Assembly (NCBI RefSeq): GCF_022700675.1
Contig: NZ_CP062182.1
Location: forward strand, 1,426,001-1,490,000
Direction of reading: 5' to 3'
DNA length: 64,000 bases
DNA from: Acinetobacter sp. ASP199
GTDB taxonomy: Bacteria; Pseudomonadota; Gammaproteobacteria; Pseudomonadales; Moraxellaceae
Below the pieces are notes generated by a model that ran no database searches, was not told where the DNA came from, and was given only the letters and a program-made list of their open reading frames with translations. Positions 1-9,791 of the stretch are shown here, piece after piece (position 1 is the first letter of the stretch; every line of letters begins with the position of its first letter). Both the position numbers and the translations under genes were made by a program.

Positions 1-298
1 GGTTTTTCTACCTCTTTTTCTTAGACTAAAAACATGCAGAAGATATCTCAAAATTCCGTAGCATCATTCATCCAGACATTTCTTGCTCTAATCAATTCTT
101 CTTATTTTCTTAAGCCTATTCTTTCATTATCTTTAGAATATGACAGAACAAAATTCTCCCATCAAAATACTTAAAATTATATTAACAAATAGCCTAAGAA
201 AAATGCTCCTATACAGAAATAGCCTAAGCAAAATTTATAATTTTAAGCATTGGCAATTGATTAATTTCCAATAAAATTCCAATATCACTAACTAAACA
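1..298. other. AT-rich intergenic stretch with an 18-bp direct repeat
   Basis: No gene is visible here. Two copies of AAATAGCCTAAGnAAAAT lie at 187-204 and 217-234, 30 bp apart and identical except for one base. They are roughly 90-115 bp upstream of the hydrolase start, so they could be a tandem regulator site or simply a local duplication. No convincing -10/-35 pair was assigned. Confidence 0.5.
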
Positions 299-319
299 AT
301 GAAATCACGGAATTCTCAA

Positions 320-1090
320 ATGATCCTCAACTACCAGATCACCACTCATGATGACTCAAAACTTGTACCGATGGTCTTCATTCATGGTTTATTCGGCAGC
401 TTGAGTAATTTAGGGATGCTGGCACGACATTTCGCAAGTCAACGCACCATCATTCAGTTAGATCTGCGCAACCATGGCTTATCCGGACATAGCGATGAGC
501 ATGATTACTACTTGATGTCAGAAGATGTACTTGAAACATTAGATAGTCTTAACATCACAAAATGTGTTGTAGTAGGGCATTCCATAGGTGGCAAGGTTGC
601 CATGAAGCTGACAGATATTGCACGTGATCGGGTAGAGCAGCTTGTAGTTCTGGATATAACTCCCTTCCAATATCATGAAAATCATCATGCAGAAATTTTT
701 ACAGCTTTATTTGCGGTTGAGCGTGCAAATCCAAGTTCTAGATTGGAAGCGACAAAAATCATGCGTGAATATCTGAATGAAGAAATGGTGATTCAATTCC
801 TGCTGAAATCTTTTAACAAAGGGCAGTGGCTGTTTAATGTTGAGTCACTTTATAACCATTATCCGGATATTCTGCTTTGGGAAGATCTTGCCCCAGTGAA
901 TACTCCAGCACTTTTCTTAAGGGGTGGCAACTCATTTTATATTTCCAAACCAGAGCATTTCGCTGCCATTGAACGTCAATTTATTCATGCCAAAGTTGAG
1001 CTCATTGAAGATGCAGGTCATTGGCTACATGGTGAAAAGCCAGCACAGGTGCTGGAGCATATCCAAGCATTTCTGGATGCACAACAATAA
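320..1090 (+). CDS. alpha/beta fold hydrolase (YbfF-like esterase)
   Basis: Probable cytoplasmic carboxylesterase or thioesterase of the YbfF type; the natural substrate is unknown. Numbering from the upstream ATG at 299, the protein shows an oxyanion HG at residues 29-30, the nucleophile elbow GHSIGG with Ser95, and a C-terminal AGHW with catalytic His241. The length of 256-263 residues is normal for the family. I prefer the ATG at 320 (protein MILNYQITTH...) because CGGA precedes it at about 8 nt and this matches the usual N terminus, whereas the ATG at 299 has no ribosome site. It converges on tagX and is not obviously part of the T6SS. Family membership is secure; the exact reaction is not. 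Confidence 0.88.
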   Translation: MILNYQITTHDDSKLVPMVFIHGLFGSLSNLGMLARHFASQRTIIQLDLRNHGLSGHSDEHDYYLMSEDVLETLDSLNITKCVVVGHSIGGKVAMKLTDIARDRVEQLVVLDITPFQYHENHHAEIFTALFAVERANPSSRLEATKIMREYLNEEMVIQFLLKSFNKGQWLFNVESLYNHYPDILLWEDLAPVNTPALFLRGGNSFYISKPEHFAAIERQFIHAKVELIEDAGHWLHGEKPAQVLEHIQAFLDAQQ

Positions 1091-1103
1091 AATTCGATAC
1101 AAA

Positions 1104-1140
1104 TTAAAAGGTCAGTATGCAGCTGCTTGTAACTGACCTT
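1104..1140 (-). terminator. probable intrinsic terminator of the tssH-tagX operon
   Basis: A 9-bp stem (AAGGTCAGT at 1108-1116, ACTGACCTT at 1132-1140) overlaps the last codons of tagX. It is followed on the minus strand by a short T run. It lies between the convergent hydrolase and tagX genes. The U-tract is short, so its strength is uncertain. Confidence 0.5.
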
Positions 1141-2071
1141 CATTAATCAATTGATTCGCCATTTCAGCAGTCTTTTTCAGACCCGGCATACGATATTCAG
1201 TATGACCATAATCCTTGATCGATTTCCATCGTCCACCCCAGGTTAATCCGACAGATTCCGCGACCTGTCCATAGAGTTCATAACCACGCATTGCCCAAGG
1301 ATCACGTTCGCTAATTACAACTTTTCCATTTCGTTTAAAAGCCACATCTGCAGCCAAACCAAACTGATGATAACTTTGATAGCCCTTGGCTCGTGTGGTA
1401 TTTGGATTTACAGATAGTGAATTTTGACGTTCTGGACTGCGATAACCTTCTAATAAAACCAGTTCATAGCCATGCTGTTCACGCATGATTTTGAAGACCA
1501 TTAACAAACGCTGTTTATAACGGGGATTAATTTTATTCCATTTCCGGTCAGCTGTGCTGAGATTAGTATGATTGTGAGTTGTAGGGAGATGTACATCTTC
1601 AACAGAGTTCGCTAATGGATTTATGGTTTGAGCAGAAACAACATTGGTATAGTAATTCGCTTCTTCCTGCAAGGCATCTTCAATCAGATACTCTTCTACT
1701 TCTGGTGGTGGAGCTAATACCTGACCATCCAGTAAGGTATAGATCTGTGGATCGACTTCACGTAAATAATTGGCTTCAAAAGTACTGGCAGTAATGGGCC
1801 GGGTTAAAGTAAAAATTACGATACTGCTGAATAACACCAAAGCAGCCAGCAAAATCCACCATTGTTGAATATGCCAATGTGACTGGATTTTCTCTGATGA
1901 AGCTGCCTGATTAAATTCCCAGATAACCTGTCTGGCTGCTAAAATCCGGTTCTTGCCATACGGTAAAATTTGCATAAACAGGCTTATCAACCGGATTCTG
2001 AATTCATAAGAAACCAGCAGCAACATCCCTAAGCTCAGCAAAATAAAACTGGATAAAATGAAGTAGATCAT
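1112..2071 (-). CDS. tagX: TagX, T6SS-associated M15 peptidoglycan endopeptidase
   Basis: Membrane-anchored zinc peptidase of the M15/VanY fold. In Acinetobacter the TagX protein cleaves peptidoglycan as an L,D-endopeptidase and is needed for T6SS activity, presumably by opening the wall for the apparatus. The 319-residue protein has hydrophobic segments at about 2-20 and 72-89, a proline/acid-rich linker, and a C-terminal catalytic domain. Zinc and catalytic residues are visible as SYHQFGLAAD (His235, Asp242) and DYGH (Asp287, His290). It is the last gene of the minus-strand T6SS operon, 5 bp after asaD. Identity rests on domain plus location; the endopeptidase activity is family knowledge. 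Confidence 0.9.
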   Translation of the reverse strand: MIYFILSSFILLSLGMLLLVSYEFRIRLISLFMQILPYGKNRILAARQVIWEFNQAASSEKIQSHWHIQQWWILLAALVLFSSIVIFTLTRPITASTFEANYLREVDPQIYTLLDGQVLAPPPEVEEYLIEDALQEEANYYTNVVSAQTINPLANSVEDVHLPTTHNHTNLSTADRKWNKINPRYKQRLLMVFKIMREQHGYELVLLEGYRSPERQNSLSVNPNTTRAKGYQSYHQFGLAADVAFKRNGKVVISERDPWAMRGYELYGQVAESVGLTWGGRWKSIKDYGHTEYRMPGLKKTAEMANQLINEGQLQAAAY

Positions 2072-2076
2072 GCTGC

Positions 2077-2730
2077 TTATGACGGTTCTACTTCAGCACT
2101 TTCTTGTGGTGTAGCTGCCGGTGGCTGTTCCTGTGAAGAAGTACTTGCCGTTTTTAGCTCAACAGGTTTTTCTGTTTGTATTGTTGATTGACTATTAGCT
2201 TTTACATTTAAAGAATTGTATCGAAATTCTTTGATTTCTTTCGTCTTTGTTGATGGTGATTTAATTGTGTGAATTACTGGTCTAAGTGGTTTATTTTTAT
2301 CATTGGCCTGAATTAAAGGTTTTTGTGCTTGGACATCAAACGCAGATTCAAAAGGTGAAGTATGCTTGTCAGGTTCAGCATGACTTTCTGACTTTGCTAC
2401 CTTAAACATATTTTCAATATTCTGATCAAAACCATCTTCTGGATTTTGGATATCTTCCTGATTCGACAGCGTAGCGGCCTTTTGAATAAGCTGCTCAGAT
2501 TCTACGGCATGATTTGAATCTGTTATTTGATGGTTTTCTGCAATGATTGGTGTGCCAGTTAATCCCTTAGAATTCTGATAATAACTATAGCCTAGTAAAA
2601 TAGAAGCTACTGATACAGCACCAAGTATAAATCCGCTCAATAGATAAAATTGAGGAGAACGAGACATAGGTTTTATAGACTGTAAGATATTAATATGTTT
2701 ATTATTTTTGTATGCCATAGTTGGTATCAT
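2077..2730 (-). CDS. asaD: AsaD-like T6SS-associated membrane protein
   Basis: A 217-residue protein with one transmembrane helix at about 28-50 and a long, probably periplasmic, low-complexity tail rich in Gln, Lys, Ser and Pro. No enzymatic domain is recognisable. It lies between tssL (2 bp away) and tagX (5 bp), the position occupied by asaD in described Acinetobacter T6SS clusters, and the name is given by that synteny. A scaffold or linker role beside the TssL/TssM membrane complex is plausible but unproven. Met5 or Met22 are alternative starts; none has a clear ribosome site. Confidence 0.7.
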   Translation of the reverse strand: MIPTMAYKNNKHINILQSIKPMSRSPQFYLLSGFILGAVSVASILLGYSYYQNSKGLTGTPIIAENHQITDSNHAVESEQLIQKAATLSNQEDIQNPEDGFDQNIENMFKVAKSESHAEPDKHTSPFESAFDVQAQKPLIQANDKNKPLRPVIHTIKSPSTKTKEIKEFRYNSLNVKANSQSTIQTEKPVELKTASTSSQEQPPAATPQESAEVEPS

Positions 2731-2732
2731 AT

Positions 2733-3542
2733 TTATGGTAAATGGATAGTGATATAGGCCTGTTCTGCAGGAACACTAATTACATTCTGATATTGGGCAA
2801 ATGCCGTATTACGGTCTTTGGACAATACATAGTGCAAACCAATAAAGCTTGTCAGTGCAAATAACAGCCAGAAAATCAGAATCCAGAAAAATGGCAATTC
2901 ACGGTGAATGATATGTTTAATCTGATCCGGAATGGCAGCAAAAGGAGAAAATGATTTTTTCCCTTTGAGGTAATCAATTTGATCACCGATACGACTGATC
3001 AGACTGTTCAGCTGGCTCATCGATTCAATCCGGTATTTACCATGAAAGCCTAGCAATAAACAGTAATGGTAGACTTCAAGTACGGCGAGTCGCTCTTTGT
3101 CTTTATTACGGATTTCTTCCATATGTTCAAAGAAACGATAACCAGCCAGTTGTGAGCCAAATAAGCTGAGTTGTAACGGGCTCATCATCCAGAAATTTTG
3201 CAAATCAAAAAAACGGGCATCTTTTTGGGTGACAATCGTTTCATCTAACAAAGCACAATATGCATATTTTGCATCATTGATATCTTCTGCGGAAAATTGC
3301 AGTTTTCTCGCCTGAGTCTCAAAACGTGACAGCATATCTAGCACTTTCTGGCGGAAGGACTCCAGATTCGAAGGTACATACTGATTGCGGATCAGGAAAA
3401 CGACATAGAATCCATCATGTAATAGATCCACCAGGCCGGCAGTTGCTGCGTGTCGATGCATATCTATCTTTGTATTGGTCTGAAAACCTGTACCAATCTG
3501 TCCATCGTCAAATAAAGACGGCGCATTATTTATACTATTCAT
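2733..3542 (-). CDS. tssL: TssL (DotU/IcmH family), T6SS membrane complex
   Basis: Inner-membrane component that with TssM forms the trans-envelope complex docking the T6SS baseplate. The 269-residue protein has the cytoplasmic DotU domain (about residues 35-210) and a single C-terminal helix at about 218-240, followed by a short periplasmic tail. There is no peptidoglycan-binding OmpA domain on this TssL; that function could be supplied by TagN encoded at the other end of the cluster. It sits 5 bp after tssK and 2 bp before asaD, consistent with one transcript. Confidence 0.93.
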   Translation of the reverse strand: MNSINNAPSLFDDGQIGTGFQTNTKIDMHRHAATAGLVDLLHDGFYVVFLIRNQYVPSNLESFRQKVLDMLSRFETQARKLQFSAEDINDAKYAYCALLDETIVTQKDARFFDLQNFWMMSPLQLSLFGSQLAGYRFFEHMEEIRNKDKERLAVLEVYHYCLLLGFHGKYRIESMSQLNSLISRIGDQIDYLKGKKSFSPFAAIPDQIKHIIHRELPFFWILIFWLLFALTSFIGLHYVLSKDRNTAFAQYQNVISVPAEQAYITIHLP

Positions 3543-3547
3543 TATTC

Positions 3548-4912
3548 TTATCCATTGATCACGGCAATCAGCTCAATTGAAAGATCCTGGAATCCGCTTG
3601 GGATATAGACACAAATAGTCTCGGACTCAATCATTCGCTGGTACAGTTCATTATTCGGTTCGATTTCAAAATAGCTCACCCCAGAACGCACTGGAATGGC
3701 GGTAGGCACCTGAATCAGATGTTGAACAGGCACAGCTGGAAGTGCGGAAATCACGCGTTGTTCAACATCGACAGTACCGCCAACCTTGAAACGGATCGGC
3801 ACATAGGCAATCAGATCATGGACTGGCATGACACTACTCGATACCGCAAGATACAAACGGGTATCTCGGGAAATTTTGTCAGTTTCAAGACTGCCAACCC
3901 AATAGGATGGACGGGTTTCCTTCAGAGCAATACTGATATAGCGGTTTGAAATAATCGTATCCAGCAATTCACGTAAAATCACATCAAGCTGACCAAAACT
4001 TTCCTGTAAATGATGATGCTGATATTGAGGTAAATGATCGACTGCATAGGCATTTGAAAAGGTCAGTAAGGATCCGGTCAAACGCAATAATTCAGAATAT
4101 AGACGTTCTGGATGAATACGTGGATATTGCAGGATATGGTTTAGGGTAGCATGTGCAGTATTTAAGGCATTGACCAGCCAGAAAGACACAATATCGCCAG
4201 AACGGAATTCAATCAGTTTTTGTTCATTTTCCCGGTTATTGTTTTGAATAGTTTTGATCTTGGCTCGAATAATATTCAAAGTATGCTTCAAATTATTCAA
4301 CAGATTTTCTGATGCTTCGATATGTAGAATTGGGGGAATAAACTTGTGATCCAGTACGAAATTCCCGGAACTTTGGCGTTTCATTGTTCCAATCGGGAGA
4401 TAAAAATAGCCATCCAACACCTGTTCAGGCCCCTGACTTATTTCGAAAATCTTGAATTCCGCACGACGGCGTAACAAGGTAATTTCTGCTGTAGCCGCAT
4501 TGGTAAATAGATCATGGGTTGAGCTTAAATGGGAATGATAGCGACTGGATTGGGAATGATCATGAACATGAAGGTTTTGCTTACTTGCCTGAATCATCGG
4601 TAAAGCCAGATAAATTGCCATTTCTGTACGCAGATTCAAGGTATCAAGTTGTATAGGTTCCGGTAATAGGTCCTGTGCAGGTGCACGATAAATTTCCCCG
4701 TCTTGCCAGACCATTTCAATCTGGCTGAGTGCCAATATATTCATGCCGAGCTGGGTTTCATCGAATTCAATCGACTGAATTCCATAGGCAAAAGGCAAGC
4801 TCGCCTGAATCATATGGTTCAGACGCTGTTCATGATAAGCATCCTGTAACTGAAAATGCTGAGGTCTTAAAAATAAGCCTTCACCCCAAAGAACTTTTTC
4901 TGCTTTAAACAT
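3548..4912 (-). CDS. tssK: TssK, T6SS baseplate protein
   Basis: Baseplate wedge subunit that links the TssFG complex to the TssL/TssM membrane complex. The protein has 454 residues, close to the usual 440-450, and begins with the family's characteristic KVLWGEGLFLRPQHFQ stretch. It is soluble, with no membrane segment. It lies 6 bp downstream of tssA and 5 bp upstream of tssL in the minus-strand operon. Confidence 0.95.
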   Translation of the reverse strand: MFKAEKVLWGEGLFLRPQHFQLQDAYHEQRLNHMIQASLPFAYGIQSIEFDETQLGMNILALSQIEMVWQDGEIYRAPAQDLLPEPIQLDTLNLRTEMAIYLALPMIQASKQNLHVHDHSQSSRYHSHLSSTHDLFTNAATAEITLLRRRAEFKIFEISQGPEQVLDGYFYLPIGTMKRQSSGNFVLDHKFIPPILHIEASENLLNNLKHTLNIIRAKIKTIQNNNRENEQKLIEFRSGDIVSFWLVNALNTAHATLNHILQYPRIHPERLYSELLRLTGSLLTFSNAYAVDHLPQYQHHHLQESFGQLDVILRELLDTIISNRYISIALKETRPSYWVGSLETDKISRDTRLYLAVSSSVMPVHDLIAYVPIRFKVGGTVDVEQRVISALPAVPVQHLIQVPTAIPVRSGVSYFEIEPNNELYQRMIESETICVYIPSGFQDLSIELIAVING

Positions 4913-4918
4913 TCAGTC

Positions 4919-6025
4919 TTACCACTCATTATTTGAATTATTCATATCGTGTACACCCAGTAACTCTTGAACCTGTTCCAGGGGATTATCATTTTTTATT
5001 ACTTGTGCCAGCCATTCATGCAGCGGCATCTGGCTCCAACGAATAGTTTTTTGCAGCATATAACTCACCGGGCTATGCGGTTCATGGGTCTGAAAATAGT
5101 CAGCAATTTCATTTAAGACTTTCAATGCCTGTTCCCGATTGGCCAGATGATTTTGTGGCTGTAACCTGAATTGAGTTTGAACAACAGAAGAGGAAGTATC
5201 CGTATAAACTTGCTGAATTCCTGATTCTGTCGGTGGGATTAAGTTTTCAGGATTTTGATTCGCTAACTGTTCCACTTTATATAGGCGTTTAATCTGGGAA
5301 ATGATCGAATCAATCTGTTCATCAATCGAAGAAAAACTCGGTGCATCTAAACCCAATAATTCATCCAGGGTAGTTTTGAGTTGCTGCCAGTGCTGTTGAA
5401 TATCTAAAACCTGCTGGTAGTTTTGCAACCGTACCGAGCGGGAAGTTGCCTGTAGCAATTGTTCAAAGTGCTGCATTTCATCATTGCTAGTGGAAGTCTC
5501 ATCATCTTCAGTCTGCTGATTCTGACGCAGATGCACATTTTTCTGATGTAAAATAGACTCATAATTTCCCAAATGATAAAACGGTGCCTGACTGACAAGA
5601 GGAACCTGTTTCATCAAGACAGGAATCTGATTGATCAATCCTTGCAGCAAACCTAGGCGCTGATCCAGGTCATCATCCTCAATTAAAGGATGCATGTCCT
5701 GCCAATATTGCTGAATACTGCGATGACTCAGTTCCAGTCCACGAGCAATTCCTGCAAATCCGTGAGTTCTTGCCCAAGCTTCAGCTAACCAGGTATAAAG
5801 ACGCAGGTCTTTAGTTCTATCACTTAACAGCTCAACTGACTTATTCAGTACAAAATGCCAGTCCGCCTGACGTGGTTCTGAAATCCAGTCGCCTTGATCC
5901 AGCAGAGGATCATCCTGAGTTTTAGCTTTTTTAATAGCATGAAAGTCATTTGAAAATGAGCAATCCTCACCGCATGGCTGATGATCAGAGATGGGGGCAA
6001 GCAGTTGTTCAATATCTAGAGTCAT
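4919..6025 (-). CDS. tssA: TssA, T6SS cap/assembly protein (ImpA domain)
   Basis: TssA primes and coordinates polymerisation of the Hcp tube and TssBC sheath. The 368-residue protein has the N-terminal ImpA domain (opening with a LLAPISDHQPCGED stretch typical of the family), a variable Gln-rich middle and a C-terminal region with RWSQMPLHEWL. It lies between tssH (53 bp) and tssK (6 bp). Which TssA subtype it represents was not determined. Confidence 0.92.
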   Translation of the reverse strand: MTLDIEQLLAPISDHQPCGEDCSFSNDFHAIKKAKTQDDPLLDQGDWISEPRQADWHFVLNKSVELLSDRTKDLRLYTWLAEAWARTHGFAGIARGLELSHRSIQQYWQDMHPLIEDDDLDQRLGLLQGLINQIPVLMKQVPLVSQAPFYHLGNYESILHQKNVHLRQNQQTEDDETSTSNDEMQHFEQLLQATSRSVRLQNYQQVLDIQQHWQQLKTTLDELLGLDAPSFSSIDEQIDSIISQIKRLYKVEQLANQNPENLIPPTESGIQQVYTDTSSSVVQTQFRLQPQNHLANREQALKVLNEIADYFQTHEPHSPVSYMLQKTIRWSQMPLHEWLAQVIKNDNPLEQVQELLGVHDMNNSNNEW

Positions 6026-6078
6026 TCTTCACCTAAAACTTGTTCTTTTTCTTTAATTCTTGCTTTTAAAATATAGCT

Positions 6079-8745
6079 TTATACCGCATTCGTTTTCATT
6101 TTTCGGCTGCGTTTAGTTTTTGCTTTAGCTTGTGGTAAATCTAAAAGATAAATAAGTTCATCATTTTCCACATCAATCTGAATTTTCTCAGGAACTTTTT
6201 CTTCACTGAGCGCCATCAAAATTTCAGTGGCTAAAGCAGGCAATATACTGGCATTAAGAATATGATCCACATTACGGGCACCACTATCAACTTCTGTACA
6301 ACGGCTTAGGATGAGTTCTAGCAGATCATCGCTATAAGTCACTTCAGTCTTATATTGTGCCTGTACACGTTGGATAATTTTGCCAAGTTTATGCTCAATG
6401 ATTCTGATGAGCAGATCATCATGCAGCGGGAAGTAAGGTACGATCTGCATACGCCCCAAGAATGCCGGCTTAAACTGCTTATATAAACTTGGCTTGAGCT
6501 GTTCAATCAGCTCATTTGCACTTGGCCAGCTTTCAGTTTGCTGATTGAGACAGGCCTGCATAATCGCAGATGATCCTGCATTTGAAGTCAGTAAGATTGT
6601 GGTATTTTTAAAATCAATCATACGACCTTCGCCATCTTCCAGCATGCCTTTATCAAAGACCTGATAAAACAGTTCCTGTACATCACTATGTGCTTTTTCA
6701 ATTTCATCTAGCAGAACCACGCTATATGGATTACGGCGAACAGCTTCCGTCAGTACGCCACCTTGACCATAGCCGACATAACCTGGAGGTGCGCCTTTTA
6801 ATGAAGAAACTGTATGTGCTTCCTGATATTCAGACATATTAATCGTGATCAGATGCGATTCACCGCCATGCAGTTCATTGGCTAGGGCGAGGGCAGTTTC
6901 AGTTTTACCGACACCACTTGGTCCCACTAATAAGAAAACACCTTGTGGCTTGTTCGGGTCTTCCAGTTTGGCTTTAGACGTTTTAATACCTTGTACCAGT
7001 TGCTGCAGGGCATAATCCTGTCCCATTACGCGCTCGGCCAAACGGTCTTCAAGCTGTAATACCTGCCTGATTTCGTCATTGATCATCTTGCCCACTGGAA
7101 TACCTGTCCAATCCGAAATGATTTCATGAATGATGCTGGCATTCACACGTTCAAACACCAGTGGATTTTTTTGCTGGATCTCAGCCAGTTCTAAGCGTAA
7201 TTCTGCAATTTTTAGACTAGATTTTTCATCATGTTCTTGTGCCTGAATGTCCAGGATCTGCTGAACAATCTGTAATTCTCGTTGCCATTGTTCAGCTAGA
7301 TAATGAATGTCCTGTTTTAAATCTGCAACTTTTTTAGAAAGATCATTTAGTCTTGCATGATGAATTGGCAGATTCTGGTTTTCCTGGGTTAATAGCTTGT
7401 GTTCCAATTCCAGATTATGCAATTGTGCTTGCAGATGATTGAGTTGAGCCGGTTGTGCATTCTGGGTCAAGGCAACCCGAGCGGCTGCAGTATCTAGGAC
7501 ACTAATCGCTTTATCTGGTAACTGACGTCCACTGATATAACGATGCGAACTATGCACCGCAGCAACAATCGCTTCATCATCAATCTGTAAATTAAAATGT
7601 TGGGCCATCACCGGAATCATGCCACGCAGCATATAAATCGCGACCGCTTCAGTCGGCTCCTCAACTTTGACAACCTGAAAACGGCGGCTGAGAGCTGCAT
7701 CTTTTTCAAAATACTGTTTATATTCAGCCCAGGTGGTTGCTGCAATAGTTCGTAGTTCTCCACGTGCCAGAGCAGGCTTAAGTAAATTGGCAGCATCATT
7801 CTGGCCTGCCTGACCACCAGCCCCAATTAAGGTATGCGCTTCATCGATAAACAGGATGATTGGATGAGATGAGCTTTGTACTTCCTGAATTACTTGTTTG
7901 AGACGGTTTTCAAATTCACCTTTAACACTGGCACCAGCCTGTAACAGTCCCATGTCCAGTACATGTAATTGTACATTTTTCAGGGCATCAGGTACCTGAT
8001 GCCGGGCAATTTTTAGTGCCAAACCTTCAACCACCGCAGTTTTACCAACCCCCGGTTCACCCGTCAAAATCGGATTATTCTGTCGACGGCGCATTAAAAT
8101 ATCCAGCATTAAGCGAATTTCAAATTCACGTCCAATCACTGGATCAATTTTTCCCTCGATAGCTTTCTGGGTCAGGTTGATGGTGTATTGATCTAGTGCT
8201 GGTGTTTTTTTGATTAAATTTTGAGAGTTTGCAGCTGTTACTGACTGGGAAAGATGAGCTTGAGCTGGCGGATTTTCGATACTGTCCTGACATAAATCCA
8301 GAAACTTATGCTTCATTGTATCAATCGGAATCAGTTCAAAAATAGAGGATGAACGCATTGCAATCTGATACAGATCGGAAGCAGTTAATAAAGCTACCAG
8401 CAGGTGTCCACTACGGATGACAGGCTCTTTTTCAGCAGATGCCAATAGCCAAGCTTGCTCAAGTAAACGGATAATTGACTTGGCAAAAATAGGAGTACGT
8501 GAATTTCCTTTGTTAAGATGAATTAAACTCTCTTTCAGGTCATCTAATAAGTCATCTTTGGAGAGCTTATAGTGTTTAATCAGCAACTGGATATCATTCG
8601 GCTGCTCATGCGACAGAAATTCCAGAAAAAAATGTTCAATTTCGATTTCGTAATTTTGCTGGTTGATACAGGTGTTGGCGGATTTCTCAAGACATAAACG
8701 TGCATGATCAGATAATTTAGTAATTAAAATCTTTAGGTTATTCAT
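6079..8745 (-). CDS. tssH: TssH/ClpV, T6SS sheath-disassembly AAA+ ATPase
   Basis: Hexameric ClpB-like ATPase that pulls apart contracted TssBC sheaths for reuse. It has a Clp N domain, a first AAA module with Walker A GEPGVGKT (about residues 229-236) and Walker B LFIDEAH, a coiled-coil middle domain, a second AAA module with GPSGVGKT and [11 protein letters not shown], and a C-terminal D2-small domain. I chose the ATG at 8745 (888 aa, [10 protein letters not shown]...) rather than the TTG at 8778, because GAG precedes it at suitable distance and the family N terminus starts there. It is the first gene of the minus-strand operon, divergent from asaA. Confidence 0.96.
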   Translation of the reverse strand: MNNLKILITKLSDHARLCLEKSANTCINQQNYEIEIEHFFLEFLSHEQPNDIQLLIKHYKLSKDDLLDDLKESLIHLNKGNSRTPIFAKSIIRLLEQAWLLASAEKEPVIRSGHLLVALLTASDLYQIAMRSSSIFELIPIDTMKHKFLDLCQDSIENPPAQAHLSQSVTAANSQNLIKKTPALDQYTINLTQKAIEGKIDPVIGREFEIRLMLDILMRRRQNNPILTGEPGVGKTAVVEGLALKIARHQVPDALKNVQLHVLDMGLLQAGASVKGEFENRLKQVIQEVQSSSHPIILFIDEAHTLIGAGGQAGQNDAANLLKPALARGELRTIAATTWAEYKQYFEKDAALSRRFQVVKVEEPTEAVAIYMLRGMIPVMAQHFNLQIDDEAIVAAVHSSHRYISGRQLPDKAISVLDTAAARVALTQNAQPAQLNHLQAQLHNLELEHKLLTQENQNLPIHHARLNDLSKKVADLKQDIHYLAEQWQRELQIVQQILDIQAQEHDEKSSLKIAELRLELAEIQQKNPLVFERVNASIIHEIISDWTGIPVGKMINDEIRQVLQLEDRLAERVMGQDYALQQLVQGIKTSKAKLEDPNKPQGVFLLVGPSGVGKTETALALANELHGGESHLITINMSEYQEAHTVSSLKGAPPGYVGYGQGGVLTEAVRRNPYSVVLLDEIEKAHSDVQELFYQVFDKGMLEDGEGRMIDFKNTTILLTSNAGSSAIMQACLNQQTESWPSANELIEQLKPSLYKQFKPAFLGRMQIVPYFPLHDDLLIRIIEHKLGKIIQRVQAQYKTEVTYSDDLLELILSRCTEVDSGARNVDHILNASILPALATEILMALSEEKVPEKIQIDVENDELIYLLDLPQAKAKTKRSRKMKTNAV

Positions 8746-9094
8746 GTATTTCTCATTATTTGTTCTTGCAAGGCACAATGTCTTTAAAAATTAAAAAATA
8801 TCACTGTGCTGTTCTTATTATATATTTGCATGACTGCAAGCCAATCATTTTTACTGATCTATTTTGATCCTGTTGTTGCATATTTTTTAACAGAATAAAA
8901 TGATCAAAGTCATATAATTTTTAACATTCTTTGAAAGACTGTTAAAAAATATTTCACAAAATTTAATTTTTGTTGTTGACTTAGTGTGATCATTTTTTGT
9001 TAAATTCGCAAGATGATTTTTAAATAATAAATACAGAAAAATCATTTCAAATAAAAAATTAAACAACCAGAAAAAGAAAAATTTGAGGCTTATT
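8746..9094. promoter_or_regulatory. divergent T6SS promoter region
   Basis: This about 350 bp AT-rich gap separates tssH from asaA. On the plus strand TTGACT (8976-8981) and TTAAAT (9000-9005), 18 bp apart, form a good sigma-70 promoter about 90 bp upstream of asaA. Two TGATCA-containing arms, at 8886-8906 and 8987-9004, form an imperfect long inverted repeat (TTTAACA...AAAATGATCA and its complement), and the second arm overlaps the promoter spacer. That placement suits a regulator or silencer, which is inference. Confidence 0.6.
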
Positions 9095-9766
9095 TTGAAA
9101 AAAAATCTGAGTTCCACACTCTTGCTGATGATGACTGTCTGCACGATGAGTTTGATGCAGGCGCATGCTGCAACCCTGAAAAAATCATGTCTTAAAGCAC
9201 ATCCACTGGCTGAAGGAGAGACTGACCCGGAAATCCTGCAACAGTATGCGCAGCTTTGTGCCAAACCAGCTCAGAAAGATCTTAATTTGCAGCGTGAAAT
9301 CAAAGCCAATATTGCGCAACTTTATCTGGATCGAGGTCTGCATCTGAAGGCACTTCAAGCAGTAGATCAGTTAAATCGTGAAAATTATACAACACGTCAA
9401 TTAACAGATATCACATTCCTTTCTGGCGTGGCCATTTCAAATAAAGCTGTGAACTATATGCGCAGCACCGAAATCCGCCCACTGACTGAAGACACCTATG
9501 TTATTACTAAGGTCTTTAACGACAATGTGCGTCTATCTCAACCTGTTACTGCAATGCCTCTACGTGTAGAGAAAAATTCAAGCAGCAAGAAACAAACTGT
9601 GGCAAGTTCGAGCAAAAAATCCAGCTCGACCAGGACACGTCAAAGTGTTCCGACTAAAGCAAAAGAAACGTCTACCAGTAATGTTGTCGCCAAGAAAAAT
9701 GAGCCAGCCGTCACTCGTAATGTCCCGCCTACCTCCAACCCATTTGGCGCACTTCGCAATAATTAA
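9095..9766 (+). CDS. asaA: AsaA, periplasmic T6SS assembly protein
   Basis: First gene of the plus-strand T6SS operon. AsaA of A. baumannii is a periplasmic protein that contacts TssM and is required for T6SS assembly. The 223-residue product starts with a signal peptide (KK, then a Leu/Met-rich core, cleavage near AHA-A) and ends in a Ser/Lys/Thr-rich tail. I chose the TTG at 9095 because GAGG (9085-9088) stands 6 nt before it and the result is a textbook signal peptide; a TTG at 9083 would add four residues. tssB starts 25 bp downstream. Name based on position and secreted nature; conserved residues were not compared. Confidence 0.82.
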   Translation: MKKNLSSTLLLMMTVCTMSLMQAHAATLKKSCLKAHPLAEGETDPEILQQYAQLCAKPAQKDLNLQREIKANIAQLYLDRGLHLKALQAVDQLNRENYTTRQLTDITFLSGVAISNKAVNYMRSTEIRPLTEDTYVITKVFNDNVRLSQPVTAMPLRVEKNSSSKKQTVASSSKKSSSTRTRQSVPTKAKETSTSNVVAKKNEPAVTRNVPPTSNPFGALRNN

Positions 9767-9791
9767 AAAATAATTTATAGGAATCAAAAAT

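Noticed and set aside
8887..9264. 125-residue minus-strand ORF between tssH and asaA
   Set aside because: Phe/Lys-rich translation of AT-rich promoter DNA that runs antisense into asaA; no ribosome site or domain.
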